Of a DNA stretch of 64,000 bases, positions 18,185 through 28,055 are shown piece by piece. The stretch's first letter is position 1. Every line of letters begins with the position of its first letter. Under the pieces are notes generated by a model, which made no database searches, was not told where the DNA came from, and worked only from the letters and a program-made list of their open reading frames with translations. This stretch comes from Moritella sp. PE36 (GTDB taxonomy: Bacteria; Pseudomonadota; Gammaproteobacteria; Enterobacterales; Moritellaceae). The stretch spans positions 62,001 to 126,000 of the forward strand of contig NZ_ABCQ01000009.1 of the NCBI RefSeq assembly GCF_000170855.1, given 5' to 3'. A program made the position numbers and the translations under genes.

Positions 18185-18355
18185 TTAACAGTTACCCTTC
18201 TTTGCCTGACCTGGTGGGCAGAAGTGACCTTTTGAGTCATGATTATCCTTTGTACTCACTTTTATTTCTACGTTATCAACTTCCCCCTCTACACGGGTTA
18301 GCTGACAACCGCCAAGTATAAACAAGGTACATAGCATCAAAATTAGAGTTTTCAT
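18185..18355 (-). CDS. Small lipoprotein, 56 aa
   Basis: Read directly from the sequence. An ATG at 18355 opens a 56-residue frame with a Lys, a hydrophobic stretch and a lipobox (LFILGGC, Cys at residue 17). A short charged region follows, ending CPPGQAKKGNC. The lipobox predicts export and lipid anchoring. Two further cysteines at residues 46 and 56 could pair. No family recognised. Confidence 0.65.
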   Translation of the reverse strand: MKTLILMLCTLFILGGCQLTRVEGEVDNVEIKVSTKDNHDSKGHFCPPGQAKKGNC

Positions 18356-18472
18356 AAACCAAACAAACCTTACTTTGTTTTACGTGTACTACTAATACTA
18401 GTAGAAAGATCATTTACGAAGACAAACGGCTGCAATAAAGAATCAAGCCACAAAAGATATAACTAACATTGG

Positions 18473-18778
18473 CTAAGCAAATACGGGCCTAAAAAAACTA
18501 CGCTCATAACTCACAATACAGTTTGTTTCTTCTGCGAACTGAAAAGCTTTTATACACTCTTGATCATCAAATGATTTAATTCGATATTCCTCGTAAGCAG
18601 CCAAACTTGGAAACGTAAATAACGCCAATGCAATATTGTTTGCACCTTCCGATGGCAAAAAATAACCATTGTGCTGACCACCAAATTTCTCAACCAGTGG
18701 GATCCACATTTTAGCGTACGCTTCAAAATCTTTAACCTTTGAAGCGTTAATCACATATCTCAAATAACAAGTAACCAT
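18473..18778 (-). CDS. NIPSNAP family protein
   Basis: A 101-aa ferredoxin-like-fold protein with the NIPSNAP pattern: VTCYLRYVINASKVKDFEAYAKMW split at the start, KFGGQHNGYFLPSEG in the middle and SYERSFFRPVF at the end. The start is the ATG nine bases after GGAG; an upstream TTG adds three residues and overlaps that site. Function in bacteria unknown. Confidence 0.85.
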   Translation of the reverse strand: MVTCYLRYVINASKVKDFEAYAKMWIPLVEKFGGQHNGYFLPSEGANNIALALFTFPSLAAYEEYRIKSFDDQECIKAFQFAEETNCIVSYERSFFRPVFA

Positions 18779-18932
18779 ATATACCAACTCCCTTTTAGTA
18801 ATGCTTATATTTCCCGTTTAATCGTGGTGATATTAAATCAAATTTATTCAACATCTACGCTCAATTTTTATTGTATAGGATCATTAGGTGCGTAAACAAC
18901 TAAGCCATTTCACGCTTGCAGTTAAGCGATAT

Positions 18933-19322
18933 TCATCCTAAATACTCTTTTAGTTGAGCCATGATCGGCGGTATTGTCGGGGCACAGATGCTAGGTACTG
19001 CTTCAATATCAAACCAGCTCACTTCACGACATAAATGAGGTTCGGCATTTATTAGTTCACCTTGCCAATCATCGCACACGTAAACATAATGCTGACAATC
19101 CACATTAGGATCAGATAATTGAATTAAGAAATTAAGATTGATAGGCTCAACACCCACTTCTTCTAATGACTCGCGTAACGCACTTACTTGCGGGGTTTCG
19201 CCAAGTTCAATTCGACCATCAGGAAGGCTCCATTGCTGATCGAGAAACTCGGTATTTTGACGAAAACCAAGCAGTACTCGAGAGTCTTTAACGAAAATTA
19301 TTTGGACTACATCTTGAATCAT
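18933..19322 (-). CDS. NUDIX hydrolase
   Basis: A 129-aa protein with a complete Nudix box, GRIELGETPQVSAL followed by RESLEEVGV, matching the Gx5Ex7REUxEExGU pattern. Hydrolyses a nucleoside-diphosphate-linked substrate in the family; the specific one is not evident. Confidence 0.92.
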   Translation of the reverse strand: MIQDVVQIIFVKDSRVLLGFRQNTEFLDQQWSLPDGRIELGETPQVSALRESLEEVGVEPINLNFLIQLSDPNVDCQHYVYVCDDWQGELINAEPHLCREVSWFDIEAVPSICAPTIPPIMAQLKEYLG

Positions 19323-19555
19323 TTTAATCCTTAAACATGGTTTTCTCTACGATTTAATGCCCATATGTATTGTGAATTTAACAAAAATATAACTAACTCA
19401 GCTCAAGATTGACTTATAAAAGACGACTTTTTATTTTATAACCATAGGCTAATTTGAGCGATTAACAAAGCAGCCACTTACCATTTCACGCCATCTGTTT
19501 GACAGCTAATGCCAGCCGCTCTAAAGTGTGCTCCAACCCTTCATATGGAGCAAAG

Positions 19556-20557
19556 ATGCACTCACCTTATATCAATACTTGTTTCTTAAACGGATTTAGC
19601 TCTCTCGTGCTTTCTAAAGGTGGAAACGTGTCTGCTCTTTACGAATCAGTTGGTTTAGATAAAGCTATATTTTCAGAAGAGAGTTTGCTTATTCCTTATG
19701 ACAAGTTTGTCTATCTTTTGGAGGCCGCAGCGGCGCAGTTAGACTTCCCCGACATCGCGATGCAGTTAGCTCGACAGCAGGATATGATGATCTTGGCACC
19801 ATTAGGTTCGATGCTCAGCGATTGTAATAATGTCTCGGAAGCATTAGAGGTGATCGTTAAATACCTAAAGATCTTAGTATCTGGCTATCAAGTGGATATT
19901 CAGGTACAACAAGACCACTTCACAGTAAGCTTTTATCTTGAACAGTCTCATATTCAGGAGTTAGTGCAGTATCAAGATTATGCAATGGCGAGTGCGGTAA
20001 ATATTCTCTATGGGTTACTCGGTAGATCTTTTCCAATTAGAGCCTGTTATTTTCTTCGTAATGAACAAGATCAACAACGAATTTCTGAATATGCCCAATA
20101 CTTTGGCTGTCCGGTCGCTTTTAATAATCATACCCTTTCACTTACCTGTGACAATTCGGTTCTACAGCTCGACATCGGAAACCTTGTTAAACAGCTTAAT
20201 ACCAGAATCAATAATACCAAGCCAGTACACAACGAATGCATCGTGAAACGGGTTTCAAATGCGATTAGTTTTTCACTAACCAATAGCGTATATAGATTAG
20301 AAGATATTGCATCATCGATGCATTATAGTCAGCGTACTCTCCAGCGTAAATTAGGTGAACAAAACACCTCATTCAGCGCGCTGCTTGATTCCGTCAGATT
20401 CAATATGGCGAATCAATATTTGAAAAACTCTTACTACCGCCAAACGGATATCGCAGTACTACTTGGTTATAATAGTTTAAGCGCATTCAGCCGCAGTTAT
20501 CATCGCTGGAGTGGTATTTACCCTAATGAAGCTAGAAAACGAATGCTAAAAGAGTAA
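19556..20557 (+). CDS. AraC-family regulator with AraC-binding-like N-terminal domain (OruR/ArgR-type architecture)
   Basis: A 333-aa regulator. The ~190-residue N-terminal domain resembles PF12625 (LVLSKGGNVSALYESVGLD; MQLARQQDMMILAPLGSML). The last ~90 residues hold the AraC DNA-binding domain (IASSMHYSQRTLQRKLGEQ, then IAVLLGYNSLSAFSRSYHRW). The start is the ATG five bases after GGAG; an upstream TTG would add 19 residues. The ligand and target are unknown. It abuts the broken ytoQ gene. Confidence 0.85.
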   Translation: MHSPYINTCFLNGFSSLVLSKGGNVSALYESVGLDKAIFSEESLLIPYDKFVYLLEAAAAQLDFPDIAMQLARQQDMMILAPLGSMLSDCNNVSEALEVIVKYLKILVSGYQVDIQVQQDHFTVSFYLEQSHIQELVQYQDYAMASAVNILYGLLGRSFPIRACYFLRNEQDQQRISEYAQYFGCPVAFNNHTLSLTCDNSVLQLDIGNLVKQLNTRINNTKPVHNECIVKRVSNAISFSLTNSVYRLEDIASSMHYSQRTLQRKLGEQNTSFSALLDSVRFNMANQYLKNSYYRQTDIAVLLGYNSLSAFSRSYHRWSGIYPNEARKRMLKE

Positions 20558-20592
20558 TCAATCTCTGCGCCTAACGTTATAATTAAGGATTA

Positions 20593-20844
20593 TTACTTAG
20601 CGACCAAATATGTCAATATTTCCACAATTTGGCTTGGTGTAGTGGCCCAAGATTGCGCCGAACCATCAACTTCTTTTAAAGCATGGATCAGGCTTTCATC
20701 ATGCAGGGTAATATAAGGTTTACCTAAAGCCGCACAGTAACCAGCATCGAAGGCAGCGTTCCATTGTTTGTACTTTTCACCAAAGCGGATGACTGCAAGA
20801 TCACAATTTTTTATAGCCGTTTGAATGCGAATGGCATTCACTTT
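20593..20844 (-). pseudogene. ytoQ: YtoQ, C-terminal half (gene split by the genomic island)
   Basis: About 83 residues (KVNAIRIQTAIKNCDLAVIR onward, then FGEKYKQWNAAFDAGYCAAL and IVEILTYLVAK). They match the second half of YtoQ (PF11071, nucleoside deoxyribosyltransferase-like). The first half is 27.9 kb away on the same strand at 48,712-48,897. Joined, the halves give about 148 residues, the normal family length. The homology stops at about 20,844, which marks the left junction of the island. Left alone, this half has only an internal GTG and no evident promoter. Confidence 0.9.
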
Positions 20845-20996
20845 ACGGTTTTCCCCAAAATCAAAATGATATCAAAGACAATTAAAACTGATAATTAACA
20901 ATTACTTACAAACAGAAATCACGACATTTTCAATTGACAACTATCAAATAAGGTATTAGCCTTTAACTAACTAAATAATTTATCAATGGTGTTAAT

Positions 20997-23351
20997 GTGG
21001 ATACGGGACAATTAAACTACTATCCGAAGCTGAAAACGATCTTGTCGGAGAAATACAGTTCTGAAATTAAAGACATTTTATCATCCATATGTCCAGAAAG
21101 CTCAGTTGGAATATTGAATATATATTCAGTATTCGTGGATGTCGCAGTGCGACAATCTGGTATTCCATATAACGCATTAGACATCAAAAATAATGAAGGT
21201 AAATTGAATCACCACTTTTCAGCTTTAATTGGCTTTGTATATTGCGAAATGACCAACATATCTATAACTGCGCGTGGTCACTATAGCTCTCTGCTCAAAA
21301 GAACGATGAGCCGATTAGCCTCTCAATATAACATGTCATTACAAGATATTAAAATTAGGGTGTCCAAAATATCTGATGATGTTCAAAATTGCATTACACA
21401 GTACCAGTCAATGAATGTGAATGCATCACTCGTTGAATATTACTCAGGTTGGGCGTGCAAAAGTAAGGAGTTGCAATCAGTAAATCTGCACATTGCCCGG
21501 ATACATGATGCTTATGGCTCTGTATTCACAAAGAAAATTTATGTAACGATATCAAACTATATACGAACCCAAAAAATCACATCAGCAAGGGGCATAGTAC
21601 CTCAACTAACATCACTTCTAAATGAGTTCACAGAGCACTGTTTAACAATCAAGGCTTTAAAACATTCACTTAAAGCTGAAAACTCAACCGCATTCATGCT
21701 TAACGTTTTTAACTCCATGTTACTAAAAACAATAATAAACGAACAAGATGTAAGATCTTTTACCGTTACATGGTCTTCCGCTATAATTCCTCGTTTCACC
21801 TCTTGCTTTATTGAAGCTGGCTTATTTGAAGAACCGTTAAAGCCCTTTATTACACCTCTATTTAAAGGGCCAAAAACCAGTTCTCAAGTTATTTCTTTGG
21901 GTGGCAAGTCCACACAAGAGGAGAAGGATAGATGGTTTGTTGATATACCACTTGAAATCAAAGATGAGGAGACGTTAAACATTATTCATCAACGTCTTAA
22001 TCGTGACCTTGAGCACATTAGAGTTGTTAGTCAGCAATTAGTCGATGACATAATCCAACGACATGGACGAAATATTGCTTACATAAAAAAGGGTAAAGTA
22101 AAGCCTCATCCTTACCATTGGTCAATGAATGTGCCCGCAGGATCTAACTACTTAGAGACTACAATAGCAACATTTTATCACCACGGGTTTGGAGTAGGCA
22201 GTGATACAGGGAGTTTTTTGGGATTCCCTGGTGAAGGTTCCAAATTAATTCACGAATTAAATCTACCCACTAGCGATACCCTCATGGCTTTTACTGCCCT
22301 TCTTGTGTTGGAACATCCTAAAATCACTCCAAGCTGGCTGCAAGAGTGGGTATTGTTTGATGAAAAAAACACTAAGGTAGGCTTAAAGCAAGTTGGAAAA
22401 CAGTGGATTGCGATTAGCTATAAGAATCGCAAAGGTCCAGGTATGGCTCAACAGGAGGTGGTTTTGACTGAATATTCAAAGATTCTTGTTGACGGGTTAA
22501 TTGAGCACACTCAAATTGCAAGAGAAGCATTGAAAAAGAAGGGGGGCAATGATTGGCGCTACATGATGCTTACAGCAAATGTACAAAAACCACGTAGAAC
22601 TTTACACTTAAACGCACGATTAGCTAATGCATCTAACTATCAAAATTCGCTTGTGGTTGATTCCTTTGATGAAAATGGAGTGCTTATTCTAAGCAAGTCT
22701 GACGCCAAAGGTTTAGCGTCTTTAATCACACCTAGAGGTATTCGTAAAGCTCGAGGACTTCAAATCTATTTAGAAACTCATTCAATCAAAGCTGTAGCGG
22801 AAGCACTTGGTCATAAAGAGGCTAAGCTGGAAATACTAAAGTCATATCTTCCGGAATCACTGATGGATTATTTTAATTCAAGATGGGTTCGCATATTCCA
22901 AAACGCGATTATTTTTGAAGCTTTGCAGGATTCTCCTTACCTATTTGACGCATTAGATTTTGACGCGAAAGCACTCGATGAATTCTTGAAAAACCATCGG
23001 TTAGGTGACTTACCCGAACACCTTGAACGAGCCGGTTCAGGCATTGAAGATGAAAAAAAACAGATTCAAATAGAAGAGTTAGATGAGTTAACGTTTACGT
23101 TAAGCACGCCATTATTTCAAGTGTTGATTGCGATTCAACATATTATTGAAAATGCCGTAGAAAAGGATTTATTCAGTCCAATTATAGAAAAGTGGTACGA
23201 ATCCGCAGTTTTCGTTTTAAGTCATTTCTCCTTAATTAAAAAAGCTAAAAGTTACAGAACACCTCCTTTGGAAGCCAAATCTCTTTATGACAAAGCTCTG
23301 AATAACCCTCTTAATTTAATTTCCTTCAAGGAGAATATGCTGTGTCGTTAA
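20997..23351 (+). CDS. Large degenerate tyrosine-recombinase-like protein, first gene of the mobility module
   Basis: A 784-aa product starting at GTG. The C-terminal third (about 545-640) has the outline of a tyrosine-recombinase catalytic domain: ITPRGIRKARGLQIYLE where HxxR is expected, then AEALGHKEAKLEILKSYLP with the GH motif and a candidate nucleophile Tyr. The His of HxxR is missing and no clear first Arg box is seen, so it may be catalytically weak or act as an accessory subunit. The N-terminal ~500 residues are unassigned. It overlaps the next gene by ten bases. A TTGACA lies about 60 bases upstream as a possible -35. Confidence 0.7.
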   Translation: MDTGQLNYYPKLKTILSEKYSSEIKDILSSICPESSVGILNIYSVFVDVAVRQSGIPYNALDIKNNEGKLNHHFSALIGFVYCEMTNISITARGHYSSLLKRTMSRLASQYNMSLQDIKIRVSKISDDVQNCITQYQSMNVNASLVEYYSGWACKSKELQSVNLHIARIHDAYGSVFTKKIYVTISNYIRTQKITSARGIVPQLTSLLNEFTEHCLTIKALKHSLKAENSTAFMLNVFNSMLLKTIINEQDVRSFTVTWSSAIIPRFTSCFIEAGLFEEPLKPFITPLFKGPKTSSQVISLGGKSTQEEKDRWFVDIPLEIKDEETLNIIHQRLNRDLEHIRVVSQQLVDDIIQRHGRNIAYIKKGKVKPHPYHWSMNVPAGSNYLETTIATFYHHGFGVGSDTGSFLGFPGEGSKLIHELNLPTSDTLMAFTALLVLEHPKITPSWLQEWVLFDEKNTKVGLKQVGKQWIAISYKNRKGPGMAQQEVVLTEYSKILVDGLIEHTQIAREALKKKGGNDWRYMMLTANVQKPRRTLHLNARLANASNYQNSLVVDSFDENGVLILSKSDAKGLASLITPRGIRKARGLQIYLETHSIKAVAEALGHKEAKLEILKSYLPESLMDYFNSRWVRIFQNAIIFEALQDSPYLFDALDFDAKALDEFLKNHRLGDLPEHLERAGSGIEDEKKQIQIEELDELTFTLSTPLFQVLIAIQHIIENAVEKDLFSPIIEKWYESAVFVLSHFSLIKKAKSYRTPPLEAKSLYDKALNNPLNLISFKENMLCR

Positions 23352-25705
23352 AGTTAATTGAAAGTATCGCTAACGCTTCTACCACTCTTTCAGAGCTTAC
23401 AAAAGAAGATTTAAAATCAGTAGCTGATGTATCTGTCGCAAATGGCGATTTTAGAGCGCTAGAGGTTATAACCAATAGCTTTACGAATATTTACGATTAC
23501 GATGAGCACAATCCCTATTGGTTAGAGTCCAAATTTTCATCATTTACTTGGCACATAAAACTAATAATCAACAAAAAAGTAATCAGGAGGGTTATTGACT
23601 GGGATGCTGTTATTCTGAGCAATGGTTCAAAACTTACAAGTAAAGATAACGCGCCTTTACTCAATGCTTTTAAATACTGGATAACTGCAACCGATAATCC
23701 ATTAGAAAACGGCGGAAAAATAAACACACAAAGCGCAATCAATGCAACCATCTTAAGAGTTATCGTACTTATTAACAGTTTACTGATTCATGGCGACATT
23801 ATCCATCTTTCATCGCAACACCTGTCAGGTCTAAATGATGATTTTTTAATGGACTTATTCGTTAAATTAGGTACTGGCGGTGTAGAAAATGGGATTTATG
23901 ATTATCACAACAAAGTCCGTAAGTTTTTACTTCAAAAAATAATCCTAATTAGTGATGACGATGCTAATGATTTCGAAAAGAAGCACCCGTTTATTACACG
24001 CTCTTTACTTGATGAAGACAAAGTGTTGCGCCTATCTATCGCAGAAAGGATTAAAGCTTGTTGCTGGCTTGATAGCATTGGTTATTATCTGCAAAAATCG
24101 AACACTAAACTTCGTGGAAATCGAACTACAACGCTTCTTACTGGTTCTAATTCAGTGTTGTTCGATCTACTTTATGCTAATCAAATAATACCCACTCTGA
24201 CCACTTCCCTTTCATACATCGAAGAATTAAAGCTTGGTGACAAAAATCAAAGGACAGAATACCTCGTCATACCCAATAAAGATATTTCTACAGTTTTAAG
24301 TGAGCAAATTCTAGTAGTATATATCAATACCTTCAAACTACTTAACGTCGTAAATGGAAGGAATGAGGTAAGCAAGTTTTCACCGACAGCAATGAAATAC
24401 ATATCATCAACTCGTATTAAAGAACATATAAAGCTTAGAATAAATGGGCGAACCAAAACACTCCCTCCCAAGCTAGTGTTTAATTTAATCGAAGACTGTT
24501 ATGAGTTTGCTCGTAAGTATCAAGATGCCATTTTAGATTCTGTATTACTGGTATTTAAAGAACAAACTAAAAAGAACAAAGATAAAAAACACGTTTGTAT
24601 TGATGGCAAGCAAACAACAAGAAGCGAACACACTGATTGGGTAAAAAACGAAGCAATTACGTTGGTTCATGATAACTTAAAAGAAATGGGCGTGGAGCAG
24701 CTTTATGTTTCTCGTACTGATAGCAATGCCTTTAACAAAAGGCGTAATAATCATGGGTTATTTGATCTATACCATGTGCTAATGGGCTCTATTCAGATAT
24801 TGACGGGTGTCATCATGGCAAAGCGTATTGATGAGTTAATCAGCCTGAAGCCTCAAGGAAATCTATCCCCGCACCTCGACCCATCGAGTGAAAAAGGTCA
24901 AAAAACAGATTACCAATTAACGACAATTGTTATGAAGTCGGGTATAGGAGGTGAGCACGGAAGACACGCAACCATTAAACGTCCGATACCACGTTCCTTT
25001 GCTTTACTTATATGGAAACTAGAGCAATTTAATCAGTCCATTATTGAGTTTGGACTCAACAAAGGGCTGTTACTTCTGTTTAATAACTTATCCCTCAACT
25101 CATTTACCTTATCTAGCATTAATCCAAATACATATAGTGCTCATTTAAATGCCGTCTGCGATTATTTCGAAACGCCGCTTGTGAAATTTGGAGATAATGA
25201 ATTACGTCGCTATTACGTTCGCCAACACCAATTACGACGATTTATTGCGATGGTGTTCTTTTGGTCAAAAGGATTTGATGGTTTAGACACTTTACGCTGG
25301 ATGCTCGCTCATACTGATATTGAACACTTATACCGCTACATCAGTGAAACTGAAACTGGTGCCGTTCTAAATGGTGTTAAGGCATCTTACATTGTGGAGG
25401 AAGCACAGAATCAAAAACTTGAAAATATTGATGCGTTAGCTGATCTTATTGCCAAGCGATATGGAGTAGCGAAAGAAAACATCTCACTTTCAACAGTTTC
25501 CGAAGCTATTGAAGATTATGACGATGGTTATCAAACTATTCCTAGCATTGAGCAATTGAAAGACCAAGAAGCTCTAGAATCTCAGGTAATTGAACTTTTA
25601 GACGATGGTTTAATCACCCTTGAACCTGAATTTTTTACGGTAACCCAAGGTGGGAAAAAGATTAACGATTTTACACTAACGCTTCAAGTCAAAGAACTAG
25701 ATTAA
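23342..25705 (+). CDS. Large tyrosine recombinase, second gene of the mobility module
   Basis: A 787-aa protein, GTG start inside the previous gene. The catalytic domain spans about 485-690: first Arg in GVIMAKRIDELISLKP, HxxR as RQHQLRRFIAMVF, and the end WMLAHTDIEHLYRYI with the expected His and nucleophile Tyr. The N-terminal half is unassigned, presumably DNA-binding. It overlaps or abuts its neighbours (10 bp before, 10 bp gap after), so the four genes are co-translated. Probably one of the two recombinases of a Gamma-Mobile-Trio-type system; which Gmt name applies I cannot tell. Confidence 0.78.
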   Translation: MSLKLIESIANASTTLSELTKEDLKSVADVSVANGDFRALEVITNSFTNIYDYDEHNPYWLESKFSSFTWHIKLIINKKVIRRVIDWDAVILSNGSKLTSKDNAPLLNAFKYWITATDNPLENGGKINTQSAINATILRVIVLINSLLIHGDIIHLSSQHLSGLNDDFLMDLFVKLGTGGVENGIYDYHNKVRKFLLQKIILISDDDANDFEKKHPFITRSLLDEDKVLRLSIAERIKACCWLDSIGYYLQKSNTKLRGNRTTTLLTGSNSVLFDLLYANQIIPTLTTSLSYIEELKLGDKNQRTEYLVIPNKDISTVLSEQILVVYINTFKLLNVVNGRNEVSKFSPTAMKYISSTRIKEHIKLRINGRTKTLPPKLVFNLIEDCYEFARKYQDAILDSVLLVFKEQTKKNKDKKHVCIDGKQTTRSEHTDWVKNEAITLVHDNLKEMGVEQLYVSRTDSNAFNKRRNNHGLFDLYHVLMGSIQILTGVIMAKRIDELISLKPQGNLSPHLDPSSEKGQKTDYQLTTIVMKSGIGGEHGRHATIKRPIPRSFALLIWKLEQFNQSIIEFGLNKGLLLLFNNLSLNSFTLSSINPNTYSAHLNAVCDYFETPLVKFGDNELRRYYVRQHQLRRFIAMVFFWSKGFDGLDTLRWMLAHTDIEHLYRYISETETGAVLNGVKASYIVEEAQNQKLENIDALADLIAKRYGVAKENISLSTVSEAIEDYDDGYQTIPSIEQLKDQEALESQVIELLDDGLITLEPEFFTVTQGGKKINDFTLTLQVKELD

Positions 25706-25715
25706 GGACGATAAG

Positions 25716-26237
25716 ATGAATACATTAGAAATCAATCAAAAGAAAGTTATCGAAACAAAAGCGCTACTCTTAGACATTATCAAAGAACCCTCTAGATTCA
25801 AAGAAGATGATAGATTGAGACCAGCCCTAAAATCTCAAAATGGGCTAGCGAAATACACTAATATTGAACGAGGTATCGCATCTTGCACTCTAAATACACT
25901 CAAGAGCGCTTCAGAACCTTTGCTTGTTCGAGGCTTTACTGAACTAGATGAATTGCGTAACAGCGCAAAGGACACCATTGAAAGTGCAATTCTAGGAGAT
26001 AAAGCCACAAAGTCAACTCGAACAGGTTTGAGGAACAAAATTGATAAGTTGGAAGCTCAATTAAGCACAATGCAAAAAAGTGATTTTTTATTAACCGTAC
26101 TCATTACTGAATTGCGCGGTGAACTAAAAAAAATGGCTCATTCAAGTGATAGTTCAGAGTTAAGGCGAGCTGAGTACCACCGTATCAATCGTATAATTGA
26201 AGCTAAGCTAAGCTATACACTGCATGGTAAAACTTAG
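25716..26237 (+). CDS. Small helical partner protein of the recombination module (GmtX-like position)
   Basis: A 173-aa, highly charged, mostly helical protein with a predicted coiled coil around residues 108-145 (NKIDKLEAQLSTMQKSDFLL). No catalytic motif. It lies between two recombinase genes, overlapping the next by 14 bases. That is where the small third member of the Gamma-Mobile-Trio would be expected. A role as an architectural or recombination-directing factor is inference. Confidence 0.65.
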   Translation: MNTLEINQKKVIETKALLLDIIKEPSRFKEDDRLRPALKSQNGLAKYTNIERGIASCTLNTLKSASEPLLVRGFTELDELRNSAKDTIESAILGDKATKSTRTGLRNKIDKLEAQLSTMQKSDFLLTVLITELRGELKKMAHSSDSSELRRAEYHRINRIIEAKLSYTLHGKT

Positions 26238-27663
26238 TATGCCAATAACTTATTTAAAAAATTTCGAGCGTTGGGATTTCTACTCACCACTTAACCAAAA
26301 ATTACAAATCGTCGATGCAAGCTACACACCTTTTATCACTTATAATAACGGTATGCCTTGCAATGAAGCTAATATGTATATGCACAAGCAGCTTACTGCT
26401 GTTAGATCGAGGCGTATTAAGGGTGGGACATTAAAGACCTACGCCAAACTTATTCATCATTTAGTTCACTATTGCTTTAAAAACAAACTCCGTTTTAGCC
26501 AACTAACCGATTCCTATTTTACCTTATTCGTTCATTGTTTACAGGGTGAGCGAGATAAATTAGGTGAGCTTGCACGAAGTAATAATCATGTAATTCAAAT
26601 AGCTCAACGCTGCCTCGACTTTTTAATGTTTGTTCAGTATTATCATGATCTTGAGCACTTTATTGGAACAGGTAACGAAAATAGGCTAAAAGTTACCATC
26701 GAGAAACATCGCATCGTAATTGAAGGCTCAAATAACAAGAAAGAAATCGAAGTTATTACTCATAGTTGCGTACCAACAAAAGACGCCGTTAAACGTCGAT
26801 TGCCAGTAAGTGAAGCCGATGCCTTAAAGGTGTGGAATTACATCTACAATCAAGATAACCGTGAAAAGAGATTGCGTGATATTGCTTTATATCAATGCTT
26901 AGAACAACTAGGCGGTCGAATTAGTGAGATTCACCTTATCACAGTTCAAGATATAGATAATGCTGCGAGAACGAACGGCAATCCCCATCTGAAATTAACA
27001 ACATTAAAGCGAAGAGATAATGATGTTACTCGAAGCATCCCCGTTTCATTAGCTCTGCTAGCCTGCATTAAGGAATACATAAACAAGGTACGTAAAAAGA
27101 TCATCAAGCGTACAATTGGCAAGGCTAATGACCATGATTATTTGTTCGTATCGCTAACCACTGGAAAACCCTTTCAAAGCGAATCAACTGGTACTTATTT
27201 GAATATTTGGAAGAAGAAAGTGGGTATTGAAGGACCATTTCATGCTCACTTATTCCGACATGCCTTCATCACCAACAAGCTTAGAGAGATTATCTTGAAG
27301 CATAAAGACATTACTTCGGGAGATAAATTTCGTGAGCACTTATTACATACTGAACGATTTAAAATGCAACTACAGCAATGGACCGGGCATCTCAGACTAC
27401 ATTCACTAGATATCTATATTAACCTCGTATTTTCTGATTTGAATGGTTACAGCGAAGTGTATGATGCCGTTCAACTAAAGGATTCAGTAAAAATAGTAGG
27501 TCAACATCTAGAAGCTATCAATCAACAAATTAAAAGCAAGTCAATAACCACAACCGAAGCTTTATTAGCGCTATCTAATTTAATTGAGGCATTTAAAGGT
27601 GATATAGATAATGCACTATCGAGTAGCGATCGTGTAGATGTTGGAATATCTGTTGTGAAATGA
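26224..27663 (+). CDS. Tyrosine recombinase/integrase, last gene of the mobility module
   Basis: A 479-aa integrase with a SAM-like core-binding region (about 45-150) and a full catalytic domain: first Arg in EQLGGRISEIHLI, HxxR in FHAHLFRHAFIT, and TGHLRLHSLDIYINL with His and nucleophile Tyr. All expected residues are present, so this is the most likely active recombinase of the set. A second Met six codons in is an alternative start. Confidence 0.85.
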   Translation: MVKLSMPITYLKNFERWDFYSPLNQKLQIVDASYTPFITYNNGMPCNEANMYMHKQLTAVRSRRIKGGTLKTYAKLIHHLVHYCFKNKLRFSQLTDSYFTLFVHCLQGERDKLGELARSNNHVIQIAQRCLDFLMFVQYYHDLEHFIGTGNENRLKVTIEKHRIVIEGSNNKKEIEVITHSCVPTKDAVKRRLPVSEADALKVWNYIYNQDNREKRLRDIALYQCLEQLGGRISEIHLITVQDIDNAARTNGNPHLKLTTLKRRDNDVTRSIPVSLALLACIKEYINKVRKKIIKRTIGKANDHDYLFVSLTTGKPFQSESTGTYLNIWKKKVGIEGPFHAHLFRHAFITNKLREIILKHKDITSGDKFREHLLHTERFKMQLQQWTGHLRLHSLDIYINLVFSDLNGYSEVYDAVQLKDSVKIVGQHLEAINQQIKSKSITTTEALLALSNLIEAFKGDIDNALSSSDRVDVGISVVK

Positions 27664-28010
27664 TCATTCTCTAAAAACCAAATATTTACAAAGTGATTCA
27701 TTAGCGGGTTGCTTTGAGTGTAATCTGCCAGTTCTTATTTTATGATGTGTCGAGAGCTGATAGCCCAGAGGATGATCAATGACTCTAAGCCAGATCTGGA
27801 CAGAAATGGCTTAGAGTTGAAACTTTAAATGGTACAGTTCACATTACATAAAGTATTATTAAATTGAGATTAATGCCTTGTTTAGACATGAGCAACGCAG
27901 TCACTAAGTACCTACTTTTCACCTAATCACTAAATATCTACAAACCAAAAATGTAATCTCAGATAATCCTCAAAACGGAAGGTTTAAAGTTTAAAACAGT
28001 GTAATGGTCA
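27664..28010. other. Intergenic region with hairpin and a diverged repeat
   Basis: The end of the recombination module. An 11-bp perfect inverted repeat (actctaagcca at 27,782-27,792 and tggcttagagt at 27,807-27,817) follows the last recombinase gene by ~120 bases. The stretch from about 27,780 to 27,865 resembles 35,465-35,550 (shared ctggacaraa-tggcttagag and aaattgagattaaygcc words), so it is a diverged repeat inside the island. Nothing else recognised. Confidence 0.5.
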
Positions 28011-28012
28011 AC

Positions 28013-28042
28013 AAAGCCTTCAGTCTTTACACAGAAGGCTTT
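28013..28042 (-). terminator. Terminator hairpin after the DUF4041/T5orf172 gene
   Basis: Perfect 9-bp stem (aaagccttc / gaaggcttt) with a 12-base loop, 14 bases past the stop codon of the minus-strand gene. The stem ends in TTTG, a short U-run on the transcript. Confidence 0.7.
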
Positions 28043-28055
28043 TGTGCTAGTGATA

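Noticed and set aside
20558-20592. tRNA or attachment site at the left edge
   Set aside because: The target is ytoQ; no tRNA-like fold or long direct repeat is visible at either junction.
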